Source: Candidatus Eremiobacter antarcticus
Lineage (GTDB): Bacteria > Vulcanimicrobiota > Vulcanimicrobiia > Eremiobacterales > Eremiobacteraceae
DNA: 64,000 nucleotides
Assembly: GCA_003244105.1 (NCBI GenBank)
Contig: QHBK01000004.1
Span: 1 to 64,000 of the forward strand
Direction: 5' to 3'
Numbering within the stretch: the stretch's first letter is position 1; every line of letters begins with the position of its first letter. Positions 8,543-18,057 of the stretch are shown piece by piece. A program made the position numbers and the translations under genes. The notes beneath the pieces are model-generated. The model was not told the DNA's origin and did not search any database. It was given only the letters and a program-made list of their open reading frames with translations.

Positions 8543-10057
8543 GTGCGCTCGCTCTTCCTGAACGCAGACATCGCCACGCTCGATGACGCGCATCCGGCCG
8601 GCCGCTGCCTGCTGGTCAACGACGGCGTCATCGAAGGCGTTCTGGACGACGCTCCGACAGGCTTGCCCTGGGCAGTCAAAGTCATCGACTGCGAGGGCGG
8701 TTTCATGGTACCAGGCTTTCACGATTGCCACGCCCATCTGACCGCCACCGGTCTCTTGAGCGGCAAGCACGATCTAAGCGCTTGTCGGGACATCGACTCC
8801 ATGCTGAAGCAGCTCGAGCAGTTGGCGGCCTCGGAGCAGATCATCTTCGCCGGCAACTTCGACGAGACGAAGCTCGCAGAACGCAGGCATGCCAGCCTGC
8901 GGGAGCTCGACGCGGCTTGCGGCGATAGGCCCGCGCTGCTCTCGCGCGTGGACGGACACTCTTGCGTCGTCAACTCAGCGGCCCTCGCGTTGCTCGGTGT
9001 AGATACAGCTCAAGCGGGCGTCGACCGTGACGAGCAGGGAGCGCCGACCGGCAGGCTGTTCGGCCCGGCCAACTACGCCGTTCAGGTCGGATTCGTGAAC
9101 CGCATGCCGTTCAAACAGCATCGCCGCGCCGACCGCGAAGCGGCGGGGCTTGCCCTGAGTGCGGGAATCACCACGCTGCACAACGTCATCGAAGGCGATG
9201 CTTCCTACGAGATCCTGCGCGAGATCTACATCGACAACGCGGTGCTCCCGTTGCACGTCATTCCTAAGTCGTGCTCGACGAACATCGGCAAGATCAAAAG
9301 GCTCGGGGGCAAGCTCTTCGGCGGCGATATCTTTGTGGACGGCTCGATCGGATCGCGAACTGCGGCGCTCGAGGACCGCTACCGCGACCTCGACTCACGC
9401 GGGCTGCTCTACTTGCGGCGCGAGCGATTGGCGGAACTGTTCTTTGAAGCCGCGGAAGCCGGTCTATCGCCGGGCGTGCATGCGATCGGGGACGACGCCA
9501 TCGAACAAGCCGTGGGGGCGTGGGAAGATGTGCTGGCAAGACGCGGCTCGCTTGACGGTTTGCGGCCGTCGATCGACCACTTCGAGATCGCCCGTCCGGA
9601 CCACATCACGCGCGCGGCGCGCCTCGGGGTTTTCCTCTCGATGCAGCCCGCATTTGACTATCTCTGGGGCGGCCAAGGCGGGATGTACGAGCAGCGCCTG
9701 GGCCAAGAGCGGGCGGTTTCCATGAATCTTTTGGGCACGGCTCGGCGCGCCGGCTGCGTCGTGTGCGCGGGCTCCGACAGCCCCGTGACGAACATTTCTG
9801 CCTTGCTGGGAATCCACAGCGCCGTCAATCACAATGTACCGGCGGAGCGTTTGTCGGTCGACGAGGCGCTGCGCTGTTACACGTGCGATGCGGCCAAGCT
9901 ATCGTTCGGCGAGGACCGCTGCGGACGGCTCATGCCTGGCATGGCGGCGGACCTAGCGATCCTGGAAAAGCGGCTGGACTCCGTAGCCGCCGACAGCATC
10001 AAAGACGTGCAAGTGAGGATGACGGTGGTCGACGGCGTCGTGCAGTATCCGGCCTGA
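8543..10057 (+). CDS. Amidohydrolase, YtcJ/AepA type
   Basis: Metal-dependent amidohydrolase (amidohydrolase_3 class). Landmarks are VPGFHDCHAHLTATG (metal His pair), VDGHSCVVNSAALALLG, FVDGSIGSRTAALEDRY, GVHAIGDDAIEQAV, SIDHFEIARPDHI and CAGSDSPV (catalytic Asp). The C-terminal beta-barrel ends with GMAADLAILEK. The open frame extends upstream through the terminator and glsB, so an internal start is needed. GTG at 8543 gives an N-terminus beginning MRSLFLNADIATLD, normal for the family (504 aa). No strong ribosome site is seen, so the start is tentative. The stop overlaps the next start (TGATG). The substrate is unknown; family members hydrolyse N-acyl, formamide or imide bonds. Confidence 0.82.
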   Translation: MRSLFLNADIATLDDAHPAGRCLLVNDGVIEGVLDDAPTGLPWAVKVIDCEGGFMVPGFHDCHAHLTATGLLSGKHDLSACRDIDSMLKQLEQLAASEQIIFAGNFDETKLAERRHASLRELDAACGDRPALLSRVDGHSCVVNSAALALLGVDTAQAGVDRDEQGAPTGRLFGPANYAVQVGFVNRMPFKQHRRADREAAGLALSAGITTLHNVIEGDASYEILREIYIDNAVLPLHVIPKSCSTNIGKIKRLGGKLFGGDIFVDGSIGSRTAALEDRYRDLDSRGLLYLRRERLAELFFEAAEAGLSPGVHAIGDDAIEQAVGAWEDVLARRGSLDGLRPSIDHFEIARPDHITRAARLGVFLSMQPAFDYLWGGQGGMYEQRLGQERAVSMNLLGTARRAGCVVCAGSDSPVTNISALLGIHSAVNHNVPAERLSVDEALRCYTCDAAKLSFGEDRCGRLMPGMAADLAILEKRLDSVAADSIKDVQVRMTVVDGVVQYPA

Positions 10058-11034
10058 TGGCGATGAGACAAGCAACGGATGACGTCCGGCCCGTCACGCT
10101 AGCAGAGGTGGTCGCCGCGCGGGAGCGCATCGCGAACGTCGTGGTCCGAACGCCGGTCGTTTCATTAGACCTGGGACCGGGTGCGCCCGACATCCGGCTC
10201 AAACTGGAAAACCTCCAGCCCATCAACGCCTTCAAGTTGCGGGGCGCCGCCAACGCGGTCGCTCTGCTACCCCAAGCGGAGCGGGCGCTTGGGGTGTGGA
10301 CCATCAGCGCCGGCAACGCCGGCCAGGGAGTGGCATACGCGGCGCGGGCTGCCGGCGTTCCATGCACCGTCGTGGTGATCGAGACGGCGCCTGCCTCCAA
10401 GATCGAGCGCATGCGAAGTCTGGGCGCTCGGCTCGTCATGGCTCCCTTCGATGCCTGTTGGGCCGCTTTGGAAGCTCGTTCGTTCCCCGGCATCGAGGGA
10501 ACGTTCGTCCACCCGTTTGACGATCCTGACTTTATCGCAGGCAATGCGACCATGGGGCTTGAGATCCTCGAGCAGGTTCCGGATGCGCGCGCCGTTATCG
10601 CCGCGATCGGCGGCGGCGGCCTCATCGCGGGCGTCGGTTCCGCTGTCAAAGCGTCACGCCCGGATGTCAAAGTCTGGGGTGCGGAGCCTGAAACCGCGGC
10701 GCCGGGAGCGCTTTCATTTGAGTGCGGCGAGCCGCAGCAGTTCGCCAACTGGCAGGCATCCTTTGTGGATGGCGCCGGAGGCAAAAGCATGTTCCCGCGC
10801 ATGTGGCAGCGGATCAAAGACGTCGTCGACGGGTCCATCGTGGTCACGCTCGATCAGACGAAAAACGCCATGCGGCTCATGGCCGAGAAGAACCGCGTCA
10901 TTTCCGAAGGCGCGGGCGCCCTGCCCGTCGCAGCGGCATTGACGGGGAAGGCGGGCCGCGGACCGATCGTAGCCGTGGTCTCGGGTGGTAACGTCGATTT
11001 GAAAGTGTTCGCGCAGCTGATCGGCATCTGTTAG
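10057..11034 (+). CDS. PLP-dependent threonine/serine dehydratase-like enzyme
   Basis: Fold-type II PLP enzyme of 325 residues. The PLP lysine lies in PINAFKLRGAANAV (about residue 51), the phosphate-binding glycine loop is AAIGGGGLIAGVG, and the end carries VAVVSGGNVDL. No regulatory ACT domain follows, so it resembles catabolic threonine/serine dehydratases or serine racemases rather than biosynthetic IlvA. The ATG sits in TGATG with the amidohydrolase stop, so the two are coupled; together they may degrade an acylated hydroxy amino acid (inference). The usual Ser before Phe-Lys is Ala here, as in some substrate-shifted members. Confidence 0.85.
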   Translation: MAMRQATDDVRPVTLAEVVAARERIANVVVRTPVVSLDLGPGAPDIRLKLENLQPINAFKLRGAANAVALLPQAERALGVWTISAGNAGQGVAYAARAAGVPCTVVVIETAPASKIERMRSLGARLVMAPFDACWAALEARSFPGIEGTFVHPFDDPDFIAGNATMGLEILEQVPDARAVIAAIGGGGLIAGVGSAVKASRPDVKVWGAEPETAAPGALSFECGEPQQFANWQASFVDGAGGKSMFPRMWQRIKDVVDGSIVVTLDQTKNAMRLMAEKNRVISEGAGALPVAAALTGKAGRGPIVAVVSGGNVDLKVFAQLIGIC

Positions 11035-11070
11035 CCCGCTGACGCCCTCGCGCTGCGCCCCAACGTTCGG

Positions 11071-11087
11071 CTCGCCGCTACGGCGAG
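11071..11087. other. Perfect hairpin at convergent gene ends
   Basis: CTCGCCG / CGGCGAG with a 3-nt CTA loop; the loop is the stop codon (TAG) of the minus-strand NUDIX gene. There is no T run on either strand, so it may be a weak bidirectional terminator or mRNA-end protection only. Confidence 0.4.
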
Positions 11088-11638
11088 GCGTGCAAGATCC
11101 CGAGATGATCCAGAGCGGTATAAATGGACGCGACTTGGCTTTGAGCGCGTACGCGGCGTTCTCGCACCTGTGCCAGCACCGTATCCAGCGGCAGCAGCAC
11201 CGTCTCGATGTCCTCAGTCGCATCTTGTGCCGCCATGCCTTCCGCCCTTGCATCGAACGCGAGGTACAGATGCAGTTGGCCGGTTGAACTCGTGGGATCC
11301 ATCGCGAAGGTCGCGATGAGAGAGAAGTCAGAGGCGACGTAGCCCGTCTCTTCCTCGAACTCACGGCGTGCGCAATGCTCAGGATCCTCCCCCGCCTCGC
11401 GCATACCGGCAGGGAGCTCCAGCACGAAATCGGCGATGCCGTGCTTGTACTGCCGAGTGAAAACGACGTGCCGGTCCGGCGTGATCGCGAACGTCACTGA
11501 AAAACCGGCATGTTCGCGCACGTAGTAGGACTCGACGAAGGAACCGTCCGGGAGGCGGCAGGCATCTCGCCGCAGCCGGTACCACGGCGATTCGACGACA
11601 TATTCCGAGGACAGCACTTCCCATTTGCCTCTTGGCAT
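11078..11638 (-). CDS. NUDIX hydrolase, ADP-ribose pyrophosphatase-like
   Basis: The 186-residue product has the complete Nudix box, starting at GMREAGEDPEHCARREFEEE and closing with TGY (G-x5-E-x7-REx2EEx-G). It is preceded by VFTRQYKHGIADFVLELPAG, the QYR-type substrate segment of ADP-ribose pyrophosphatases. The start chosen is the ATG giving MPRGKWEVLSSEYV, because the earlier residues of the open frame are unlike the family. The expected reaction is hydrolysis of ADP-ribose or another nucleotide sugar to AMP plus a sugar phosphate. It is convergent with the dehydratase gene and stands alone. Confidence 0.85.
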   Translation of the reverse strand: MPRGKWEVLSSEYVVESPWYRLRRDACRLPDGSFVESYYVREHAGFSVTFAITPDRHVVFTRQYKHGIADFVLELPAGMREAGEDPEHCARREFEEETGYVASDFSLIATFAMDPTSSTGQLHLYLAFDARAEGMAAQDATEDIETVLLPLDTVLAQVRERRVRAQSQVASIYTALDHLGILHASP

Positions 11639-11884
11639 CGTATGCGCGTTCGGGAGGCCGGCGCGACGCCCATTTCCTCCGGCCGGGGGCCGCAATGCCT
11701 CGATGTCACGTGACGCCCGCTTTGGGAGGCGGCCCAAAACCATTTGCCCGCGAAAAACGTATTAGTGATGAGCGGCATCCGTTCGCCCTGCGGGAGCCGC
11801 TCTTGCTTTTGGCCTATGCGCCCTCATCCAGGCCGTGATGAAGGCTCGCTCCCAGCGTTGGCGGCCCGACCGATATTGTAAGGG

Positions 11885-12652
11885 ATGGTTTCCCCCCTTA
11901 TCGAGGTCGATCAGCTCAGCAAGCGCTTTGAGACGACCGTAGCCGTCGACCGCATCTCCTTCTCCGTCCGCGCGGGCGAGATCTTCGGCTTTCTGGGCCC
12001 GAACGGCGCCGGAAAGACGACGACCATCAAGATGCTCACCGGACTGTTGCGGCCGACCGGCGGCAGCGCCCGTCTAGACGGATACGACGTCACGCGCCAG
12101 CCGCTGCAGGCCAAGCGCATTTTCGGGTACGTGCCCGACGAACCGGCCCTGTACGGCAAGCTCACAGCCCTCGAGTTCCTCAATTTCATCGGCGACGTCT
12201 ACCGCATGAAGGCCGATGCAAAGGCCCGCCGCATTCGAGAGCTGCTCGCGCTCTTCGATTTGCAGGACGATGCCGGCAGCCTGTTGGGCGGTTTTTCGCA
12301 CGGCATGAAACAGAAGGTCATGCTGTGCTCCGCGCTGTTGCATCAGCCCAAGATCTATTTTCTGGACGAGCCGACCGTCGGCTTGGATCCCCGCAGCGCC
12401 AAGTTGCTCAAGAACATCCTCCGGGGCATCGCGGAAAGCGGCGGCGCGATCTTGATGTCGACGCACATCATGGAGATTGCGCAGGCGTTGTGCGACCGCA
12501 TAGCAATCGTGGACAAGGGGCACATCGTCGGGTTGGGCACGGTCGCGGAGCTGCGCTCATCGGGCGGACAAGGTTCTTTGGAAGAAGTTTTCCTCACGCT
12601 GACGGCGACCGACGAAGAACGCAGGCTGGCGGCCTTGGCGAACTCCGTGTGA
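11885..12652 (+). CDS. ABC transporter ATP-binding protein
   Basis: The 255-residue ATPase has Walker A FLGPNGAGKTTTIKML (about 38-53), signature-like FSHGMKQKVMLCSALL, Walker B IYFLDEPTVGLDPRS and the switch His in LMSTHIMEIA. The layout is that of CcmA/NatA/DrrA-type ATPases of ABC-2 exporters. The start ATG is preceded by AAGGG. The stop overlaps the GTG of the membrane partner (GTGA), so they form one transporter. The substrate is unknown. Confidence 0.92.
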   Translation: MVSPLIEVDQLSKRFETTVAVDRISFSVRAGEIFGFLGPNGAGKTTTIKMLTGLLRPTGGSARLDGYDVTRQPLQAKRIFGYVPDEPALYGKLTALEFLNFIGDVYRMKADAKARRIRELLALFDLQDDAGSLLGGFSHGMKQKVMLCSALLHQPKIYFLDEPTVGLDPRSAKLLKNILRGIAESGGAILMSTHIMEIAQALCDRIAIVDKGHIVGLGTVAELRSSGGQGSLEEVFLTLTATDEERRLAALANSV

Positions 12653-14292
12653 CCACTCGCAGGTCCTTCGCTCCCCGCACTCCGCCGAACGAAGGTTGGT
12701 CTTGGAGCATGGGCAGCGTCGCGGAGATGATCGCCCTGACCCGCTGGATTTTGCACCAGCGCGCGCTGGCAGCGCGTCGCGACTGGTCAAGCCAAGCGCT
12801 GTACGCGGTGGTCATCTCCGCAGGCATCGGTCTCTTCACCGTGATTGCGCTCGGCAGCTATGTCGGCGCGAGGACGCTGGCGGCAGATCGCGCGCTCAAG
12901 CTGCTCCACAGCATTCCATCCTGGGCATTTCTGATCTACCTGTTCACCGATATCTTCATCGCCTTCGGTCAGGCGCTGGGCGATCTCTACATGTCGGCTG
13001 ACATGCCGCTGCTGCTGGTCATGCCCTTGCGCACATCGAGCATCGTGGTGGCGAAGTTCGTGGCCGGCGTCGTCCAAAACGAGATGTATGTCGCCGCAAT
13101 ACTGGCGCCATTCGTCATCGGCTTCTTCGCCGGCACGCACGCCCCGCTGTGGGCGTATCCTGTCGCCTTGCTCGCCGTGGCTGTCTTCCCGGCAATGCTC
13201 TACGCCGTGTTGGCCTGCGTGACGATCCTCGCATTGCGGTATATCCCGGGGCGGCATGCCAAAGAAACGCTGTGGATCTTGGGCGCCGTCGTGCCGACCA
13301 TCTTTTGGGTGGCAAGCTTCTCCGGCATCTCGGAGGCAAGCGGAGATCTGGCTTCTATCCACTTGCCGCCCTTGCCCAACTGGCTGCCCAGCACGTGGAC
13401 TGGGAACGTGGTAGCGTTCCTGGCGCAGCGGGAGCCGCTTCCCGCATTCGGGTGGCTCCTGTGCCTGCTCTTCGCTGCGGTGGTCGTCTGTCCGGCGGCT
13501 TTGGCTTTCATCTCGCGCAGCTTCGAGCGCGGATGGAGCGAGTCGCTCATGGTTCCCAAGCGGGCGGGGCGTGTTCGCGTGCGCAAACAGCTTGCGCAAC
13601 TGCCATGGATCGCTCTGCTGCAAAAGGACGTTTGGGTGCTGATGCGCACGCCGCAGCTTTGGTTCAGCCACATCACGTCGCTCGGATTCGTGGCCTATTT
13701 ATTGGTTGGTCACAAAGCGCAAACGCCGTTGATGCCCCTGACCATCCAGCTGGCGATGGCGCAGATCGGTTTTGTGGCTATTCTGGCCGGCCTCAATCCC
13801 GGTATGACCGCATTATCGCTGGAACACGGGTCCGCTTGGCTTTTGAAATCCACGCCGCTGGACGCGCTCGACATTCTCAAGTCCAAACTTGCGATCACCT
13901 GGTTCCAAACGGCCGTCGTAGTCACGCTTGGGGCAGGCGCCATCGCGTACGGCTACGGGCTGAACTCAAGTGGGGCGGGAGCGCTGGTGGCTTTCGCCTT
14001 GCTGATGGCCTTGTGTTCGGTGTGCTGCGGCATCGCGTTTGACACCACGTTCCCTTCCTTTCATTGGGAGAACCCGAACTCGATCAATCGCGGCATTCGT
14101 ATGGTGGTCCCTTTCCTGGCCGGCGTCGCAGTGTTGTTGGTGTGTGCGGCCTTCCTGGCGATGGCGCGAGTGCTGCTGCACGGCGCCGAAGCGGTCGTCG
14201 TCGGTTTGGTGCTCAGCTTGTTGACGGTGGCCTTGGTCGCCGAGCGCACGCTGCGCACGGCGCTGCGAAACATCGCAGCGTTGGAGCTTTAA
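12649..14292 (+). CDS. ABC-2 type transporter membrane protein, large
   Basis: The 547-residue product has about 12 hydrophobic segments. It shares the layout of the large permeases that pair with CcmA-like ATPases: a first half with AFLIYLFTDIFIAFGQALGD and ADMPLLLVMPLRTSSI, then a cytoplasmic basic loop near KRAGRVRVRKQLAQL, then a second half with LLQKDVWVLMRTPQLW. The GTG at 12649 overlaps the ATPase stop by 4 nt; an ATG at 12709 is an alternative that removes 20 residues. It would form the translocation path for the upstream ATPase. The transported molecule is not evident. Confidence 0.8.
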   Translation: MTTRRSFAPRTPPNEGWSWSMGSVAEMIALTRWILHQRALAARRDWSSQALYAVVISAGIGLFTVIALGSYVGARTLAADRALKLLHSIPSWAFLIYLFTDIFIAFGQALGDLYMSADMPLLLVMPLRTSSIVVAKFVAGVVQNEMYVAAILAPFVIGFFAGTHAPLWAYPVALLAVAVFPAMLYAVLACVTILALRYIPGRHAKETLWILGAVVPTIFWVASFSGISEASGDLASIHLPPLPNWLPSTWTGNVVAFLAQREPLPAFGWLLCLLFAAVVVCPAALAFISRSFERGWSESLMVPKRAGRVRVRKQLAQLPWIALLQKDVWVLMRTPQLWFSHITSLGFVAYLLVGHKAQTPLMPLTIQLAMAQIGFVAILAGLNPGMTALSLEHGSAWLLKSTPLDALDILKSKLAITWFQTAVVVTLGAGAIAYGYGLNSSGAGALVAFALLMALCSVCCGIAFDTTFPSFHWENPNSINRGIRMVVPFLAGVAVLLVCAAFLAMARVLLHGAEAVVVGLVLSLLTVALVAERTLRTALRNIAALEL

Positions 14293-14342
14293 CCCCTCAA
14301 AACGCAGCGATTTAGAAGACGCGAGATGTGGTATGAAGGTGT

Positions 14343-15221
14343 ATGCCGCATAGCGCCCGTGTCTCGATCGTCGTCGCAGTTACGTTGTGCTTCCTGCTCA
14401 CAGCGCGGGCAAGCGCATCATGCTCGAGCAGCGCGCGCGGCACGAACGTCGCAAGCATCGCGTACGGCGAAGATCTGCTCTTCCAAGCCCTCGACCTGTA
14501 TGCGCCGCGCCACGTCCGCGGTGAACCGATAGTCGTGTTCGTGCACGGCGGAGGCTGGATCCAAGGCGACAAGGCGCAGTACAAAGCGCTCGGACGAGCC
14601 TTTGCTGACTGCGGCATCGCGTTTGCCGCCGTCAACTACCGGCTCGCGCCCGCGGCGCGTGTCGTGGAGCAAAGTCGCGACATCGCAGAGGCGATACGCT
14701 GGCTGCGTACCGCTGCGGATGCCTATGGCTATGCGCCGCGCCGCCTGTTCTTGATGGGACATTCCGCTGGAGCGGAACTCGCGGCATACACCGTCACCGA
14801 TGACGAGTCGTTGCGCATGGCCGGATTAGGCAAGCGGAGCATCGCCGGCGTCATCGCGATGGACGGCGCTTCGTACGATCCCACGCTGGACGCCAAGCAG
14901 AACGCCGGCAACGAACCGTGGTTCGAGCGCCTCGCTTTCGGCGCAAACGTCGCTCAATGGAAGCGCTACGACATCTCGCGACGTTTGCAAGGAGACGAAC
15001 CGCCGTTTCTGATCGTTCACGGATTGCTTGATCAGGTCGTGTCCGCTGCGCAGCCTCGGCAGCTTGTGAGCGCGCTGCGGGCAGCCGGCGATGACGTCGC
15101 GTACCTGCAGCCTCGCGCCGATCACTCAAGCGTGGTGAGCGACATGATGACGATGCCGGACGATCCGATTTTATCGGCGATCGCGCGCTTCGTCCGGTCC
15201 GGCTCGCTGCAGTCGATTTAA
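14343..15221 (+). CDS. Secreted alpha/beta hydrolase (esterase, BD-FAE/HSL-like)
   Basis: A signal peptide (about residues 1-25, ending ARASA) is followed by a carboxylesterase fold. The oxyanion segment is VVFVHGGGWIQGDK, the nucleophile elbow GHSAGAELAAY, the acid segment IVHGLLDQVV and the His in PRADHSSVV. It should hydrolyse small acyl esters in the cell envelope. The start has GAAGGTG six bases upstream. Length (292 aa) is typical. It lies just downstream of the ABC-2 pair with a 50-nt gap and may be co-transcribed. Confidence 0.86.
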   Translation: MPHSARVSIVVAVTLCFLLTARASASCSSSARGTNVASIAYGEDLLFQALDLYAPRHVRGEPIVVFVHGGGWIQGDKAQYKALGRAFADCGIAFAAVNYRLAPAARVVEQSRDIAEAIRWLRTAADAYGYAPRRLFLMGHSAGAELAAYTVTDDESLRMAGLGKRSIAGVIAMDGASYDPTLDAKQNAGNEPWFERLAFGANVAQWKRYDISRRLQGDEPPFLIVHGLLDQVVSAAQPRQLVSALRAAGDDVAYLQPRADHSSVVSDMMTMPDDPILSAIARFVRSGSLQSI

Positions 15222-15303
15222 GCCCAAGTCCAATCCGAAAGGGATCCCCTTCAGCGGCAGCGAGCGAAGGTCTGCAAGTTTGCGCCGGGTAAAGCAGTCG
15301 AAC

Positions 15304-16215
15304 ATGAAGCCTTCCGTTGCCCGCCTCGTCCTAGCCTTGAGCGGATGCGCCATCGTGCTCTCCGGCTGCGCGCAGAAGCAGACCGCGATGGCGACGCAGC
15401 ACGCGGCCGCAGCCGTCAAAAAGGTGGTTACCGCGCCCAGCGGCCAGCGGCTGCCTCGGCCGGATCACGTCATCATCATCGTCGAAGAGAACCATTCGCG
15501 CTCCGGCATCATCGGCAACCGCGAGGCGCCGTACATGAACGAGATGGCGGCGCGAGGGGCCGTCTTCACTCAATCGTATGCGATCACTCACCCGAGCGCT
15601 CCCAATTATAGCGCGTTATTTTCCGGCGAGACCAACACGAACGGCGACGGTTGCCCTGCCGCCGGCATCGACAAGACCGCTCCCAATCTAGGCTCGGAGC
15701 TGATCGCCGTGCACTATACCTTCGTGGGCTACTCGGAGACCATGCCCCGCGCGGGCTATGAGGGCTGCGGTTACGGCTTCGGCCATGCTAGCTACGCCCG
15801 CAAGCACAACCCATGGGTCAACTTCTCGAACGTGCCGCCCGAATCCAATCAACCGCTGGACGCCTTGCCGCCCTACGAACGCTTGCCGACTGTGAGCTTC
15901 ATCGTGCCGAATCAAGCGCACGACATGCATTCAAGCTCGATCGAAGACGCCGACGATTGGCTGCGCGCACGCATGAAACCGCTCATCGACTGGGCGATGA
16001 CCCACAATTCGCTCGTCATCCTCACCTGGGACGAAGACGACCGCGGTGAGAACAACCGCATACCGACGATCTTATTGGGACCCATGGTCAAGCCGGGAAC
16101 GTACGGCATTCGCATCGATCACTATAGCGTCTTGCGCACCATCGAGGACATGTACGGCTTGCCGCACGCGGGCCACTCGAGCGAGGCCCGCACGATCACG
16201 GAGTGCTGGCATTAG
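15304..16215 (+). CDS. Short phosphoesterase lipoprotein (acid phosphatase-like)
   Basis: A lipoprotein signal (IVLSGC, Cys about 22) leads into a PF04185-type domain. It shows VIIIVEENHSRSGIIGN, a Pro/Ser-rich THPSAPNYSALFSGETN, VSFIVPNQAHDMHS and an ILTWDEDD near the C-terminus. At 303 aa it is much shorter than the other two copies in the window and lacks their WDDWGG motif, so it is closer to bacterial acid phosphatases of the superfamily than to phospholipase C. The ATG start was chosen because it immediately precedes the signal peptide. It probably releases phosphate outside the cytoplasm. Confidence 0.82.
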   Translation: MKPSVARLVLALSGCAIVLSGCAQKQTAMATQHAAAAVKKVVTAPSGQRLPRPDHVIIIVEENHSRSGIIGNREAPYMNEMAARGAVFTQSYAITHPSAPNYSALFSGETNTNGDGCPAAGIDKTAPNLGSELIAVHYTFVGYSETMPRAGYEGCGYGFGHASYARKHNPWVNFSNVPPESNQPLDALPPYERLPTVSFIVPNQAHDMHSSSIEDADDWLRARMKPLIDWAMTHNSLVILTWDEDDRGENNRIPTILLGPMVKPGTYGIRIDHYSVLRTIEDMYGLPHAGHSSEARTITECWH

Positions 16216-16236
16216 TTGATCGGCGGATCCACCCCC

Positions 16237-18045
16237 ATGTACGTGATGCACTCACTGAACCTTGGACAGGGTTCCAAGCCGGCGGGCCGCATCGAGTGGC
16301 GCCGCATCCTGCGGTACTTCGCGCCCTACTGGCGCCAAGAAGTCTTCATCCTCTCGTGCATCCTCTTCACAAGCGTGTTGGGCCAGTTGCCGCCGCTCTT
16401 CACGAAATGGATCATCGACGGCGCCATCGCCGGCAAGAACCTCCATCAGTTGCTGCTCGACGTCGGCGGCATGGTCGGCGCGGCCCTTTTGGCAAGCGCC
16501 ATCGGAGGCTGGCAAGGCTACCTCAACGCGTTCGTGGGCGAAGGCATCATGCGAGACATGCGGGATGCGCTCGTGACGCATCTGCACTCCATGCCACTGT
16601 CGTTCTTCACGTCTACCAAGACGGGCGAGATCATGAACCGCGTCTCCAACGACGTGGATGCCGTCGACAACGTCGTCACGGGGACGCTCGTGACGCTCGC
16701 GACCAACGTCGCCATCATCGCGACCACGATCATCGCAATATTCCTCTTGGACTGGCGGCTTGCGCTGCTCTCCATGGCGGTGGTCCCGCTCATGGTGATT
16801 CCGCTCGCTCCCGTCGGCCGCAAGATGTATGCGATCCGTAAACGCACGCGCGAGCAGCGTGACGTCATCGAAAGCCTGTTGCAAGAGACGCTGTCGCTGT
16901 CGGGCATAACGCTCGTCAAGTCGTTCGTTCGGGAATCGACCGAAGCAAAGCGGTTTCACGAAGCGGGGACCGACCTCATGAAGCTCGAGATCAGGCTCGC
17001 GCTTGTGGGCCGCTGGTTCATCGCCCTCATCGGCGCGCTCGTGATCATCGGCCCCGCCATCGTCTGGCTGGGCGGCGGTTGGCTCGCGATCCGTTCTGGT
17101 CTGGGCGTCGGCACGATCGTCGCGTTCGTCGCGTACCTCGGTCGCCTGTACGGGCCGGCCTCTGCGCTCATCGGCGTGCAGGTGCAGCTCGTGAGCGCTT
17201 TCGCCGTTTTCGAGCGCATCTTCGATTATCTCGACATGGCGCCAGAGTCACCGCAGCGTCCGAATGCCATCGACTTGGGGGTTGCGCGAGGCGACATTGT
17301 CTTTGAAGACGTGCGCTTCGGCTACTCGGCGGATCGTTTAGCGTTGGACGGGGTGTCGTTCCACGCGCGGCCGGGCGAACTCGTCGCATTCGTCGGTCCA
17401 AGCGGCGCAGGCAAGACCACCATCATGCAACTGCTGCCCAGGTTCTATGACCCACAAGGCGGCCGCGTGGTGATGGACGGGTATGACGTCAGGGATCTGA
17501 CGTTGGGTTCGCTGCGCCGCAACATCGGCATCGTCACGCAGGAGACCTATCTGTTCCACGCGAGCATCGCAGAGAACTTGCGCTACGGCGGAGCGGAGGC
17601 GACCGACGCCGAGTTGCTCGCAGCCTGCAAAGCGGCCAACATCTACGATCTGGTCGCGAGCTTGCCGGAAGGCCTCGGCACGATCGTCGGAGAGCGCGGC
17701 CACAAGCTCTCGGGCGGCGAGCGTCAGCGCATAGCCATCGCTCGCGTTCTGCTGAAAAATCCGCGCGTGCTGATCTTGGACGAAGCGACCAGCTCTCTCG
17801 ATTCGACCTCGGAGCGCCTCATCAAAGAAGCACTCGTGCCGCTCATGCAGGACCGCACGAGTCTGGTGGTGGCGCATCGTCTTTCGACGGTGTTGCGCGC
17901 AGATGTCATCAACGTCGTCGACGGTGGCCGTATCGTCGAATGCGGCACGCACGGTGAGCTGCTCAAGGAGAAAGGCTTGTACGCGAGCCTCTTCGCCGCT
18001 CAATTCTTCGTGGCGGAAGAACTCAGCGACGGCGCGCTGGTCTAA
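16237..18045 (+). CDS. ABC exporter half-transporter, MsbA-like
   Basis: The 602-residue fusion comprises a six-helix type I exporter domain (about 30-330) and an ATPase. Motifs seen are Walker A VGPSGAGKTTIMQLL, Q-loop IVTQETYLFHAS, signature KLSGGERQRIAIARVLL, Walker B RVLILDEATSSLD and H-loop VVAHRLST. It should work as a homodimer exporting lipids, drugs or peptides. GGCGGA precedes the ATG at 16237; a TTG at 16216 abutting the previous stop is a possible alternative. The membrane domain shows no specificity signature that I can read. Confidence 0.9.
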   Translation: MYVMHSLNLGQGSKPAGRIEWRRILRYFAPYWRQEVFILSCILFTSVLGQLPPLFTKWIIDGAIAGKNLHQLLLDVGGMVGAALLASAIGGWQGYLNAFVGEGIMRDMRDALVTHLHSMPLSFFTSTKTGEIMNRVSNDVDAVDNVVTGTLVTLATNVAIIATTIIAIFLLDWRLALLSMAVVPLMVIPLAPVGRKMYAIRKRTREQRDVIESLLQETLSLSGITLVKSFVRESTEAKRFHEAGTDLMKLEIRLALVGRWFIALIGALVIIGPAIVWLGGGWLAIRSGLGVGTIVAFVAYLGRLYGPASALIGVQVQLVSAFAVFERIFDYLDMAPESPQRPNAIDLGVARGDIVFEDVRFGYSADRLALDGVSFHARPGELVAFVGPSGAGKTTIMQLLPRFYDPQGGRVVMDGYDVRDLTLGSLRRNIGIVTQETYLFHASIAENLRYGGAEATDAELLAACKAANIYDLVASLPEGLGTIVGERGHKLSGGERQRIAIARVLLKNPRVLILDEATSSLDSTSERLIKEALVPLMQDRTSLVVAHRLSTVLRADVINVVDGGRIVECGTHGELLKEKGLYASLFAAQFFVAEELSDGALV

Positions 18046-18057
18046 AGACAGCCCGGA

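Noticed and set aside
12787-13671. Long antisense frame (294 aa) across the ABC-2 membrane protein gene, and a plus-strand frame at 13149-14042
   Set aside because: Both lack domain-like composition and are rich in Arg/His/Gln from high-GC antisense codons; the real gene is the clear 12-helix permease frame.
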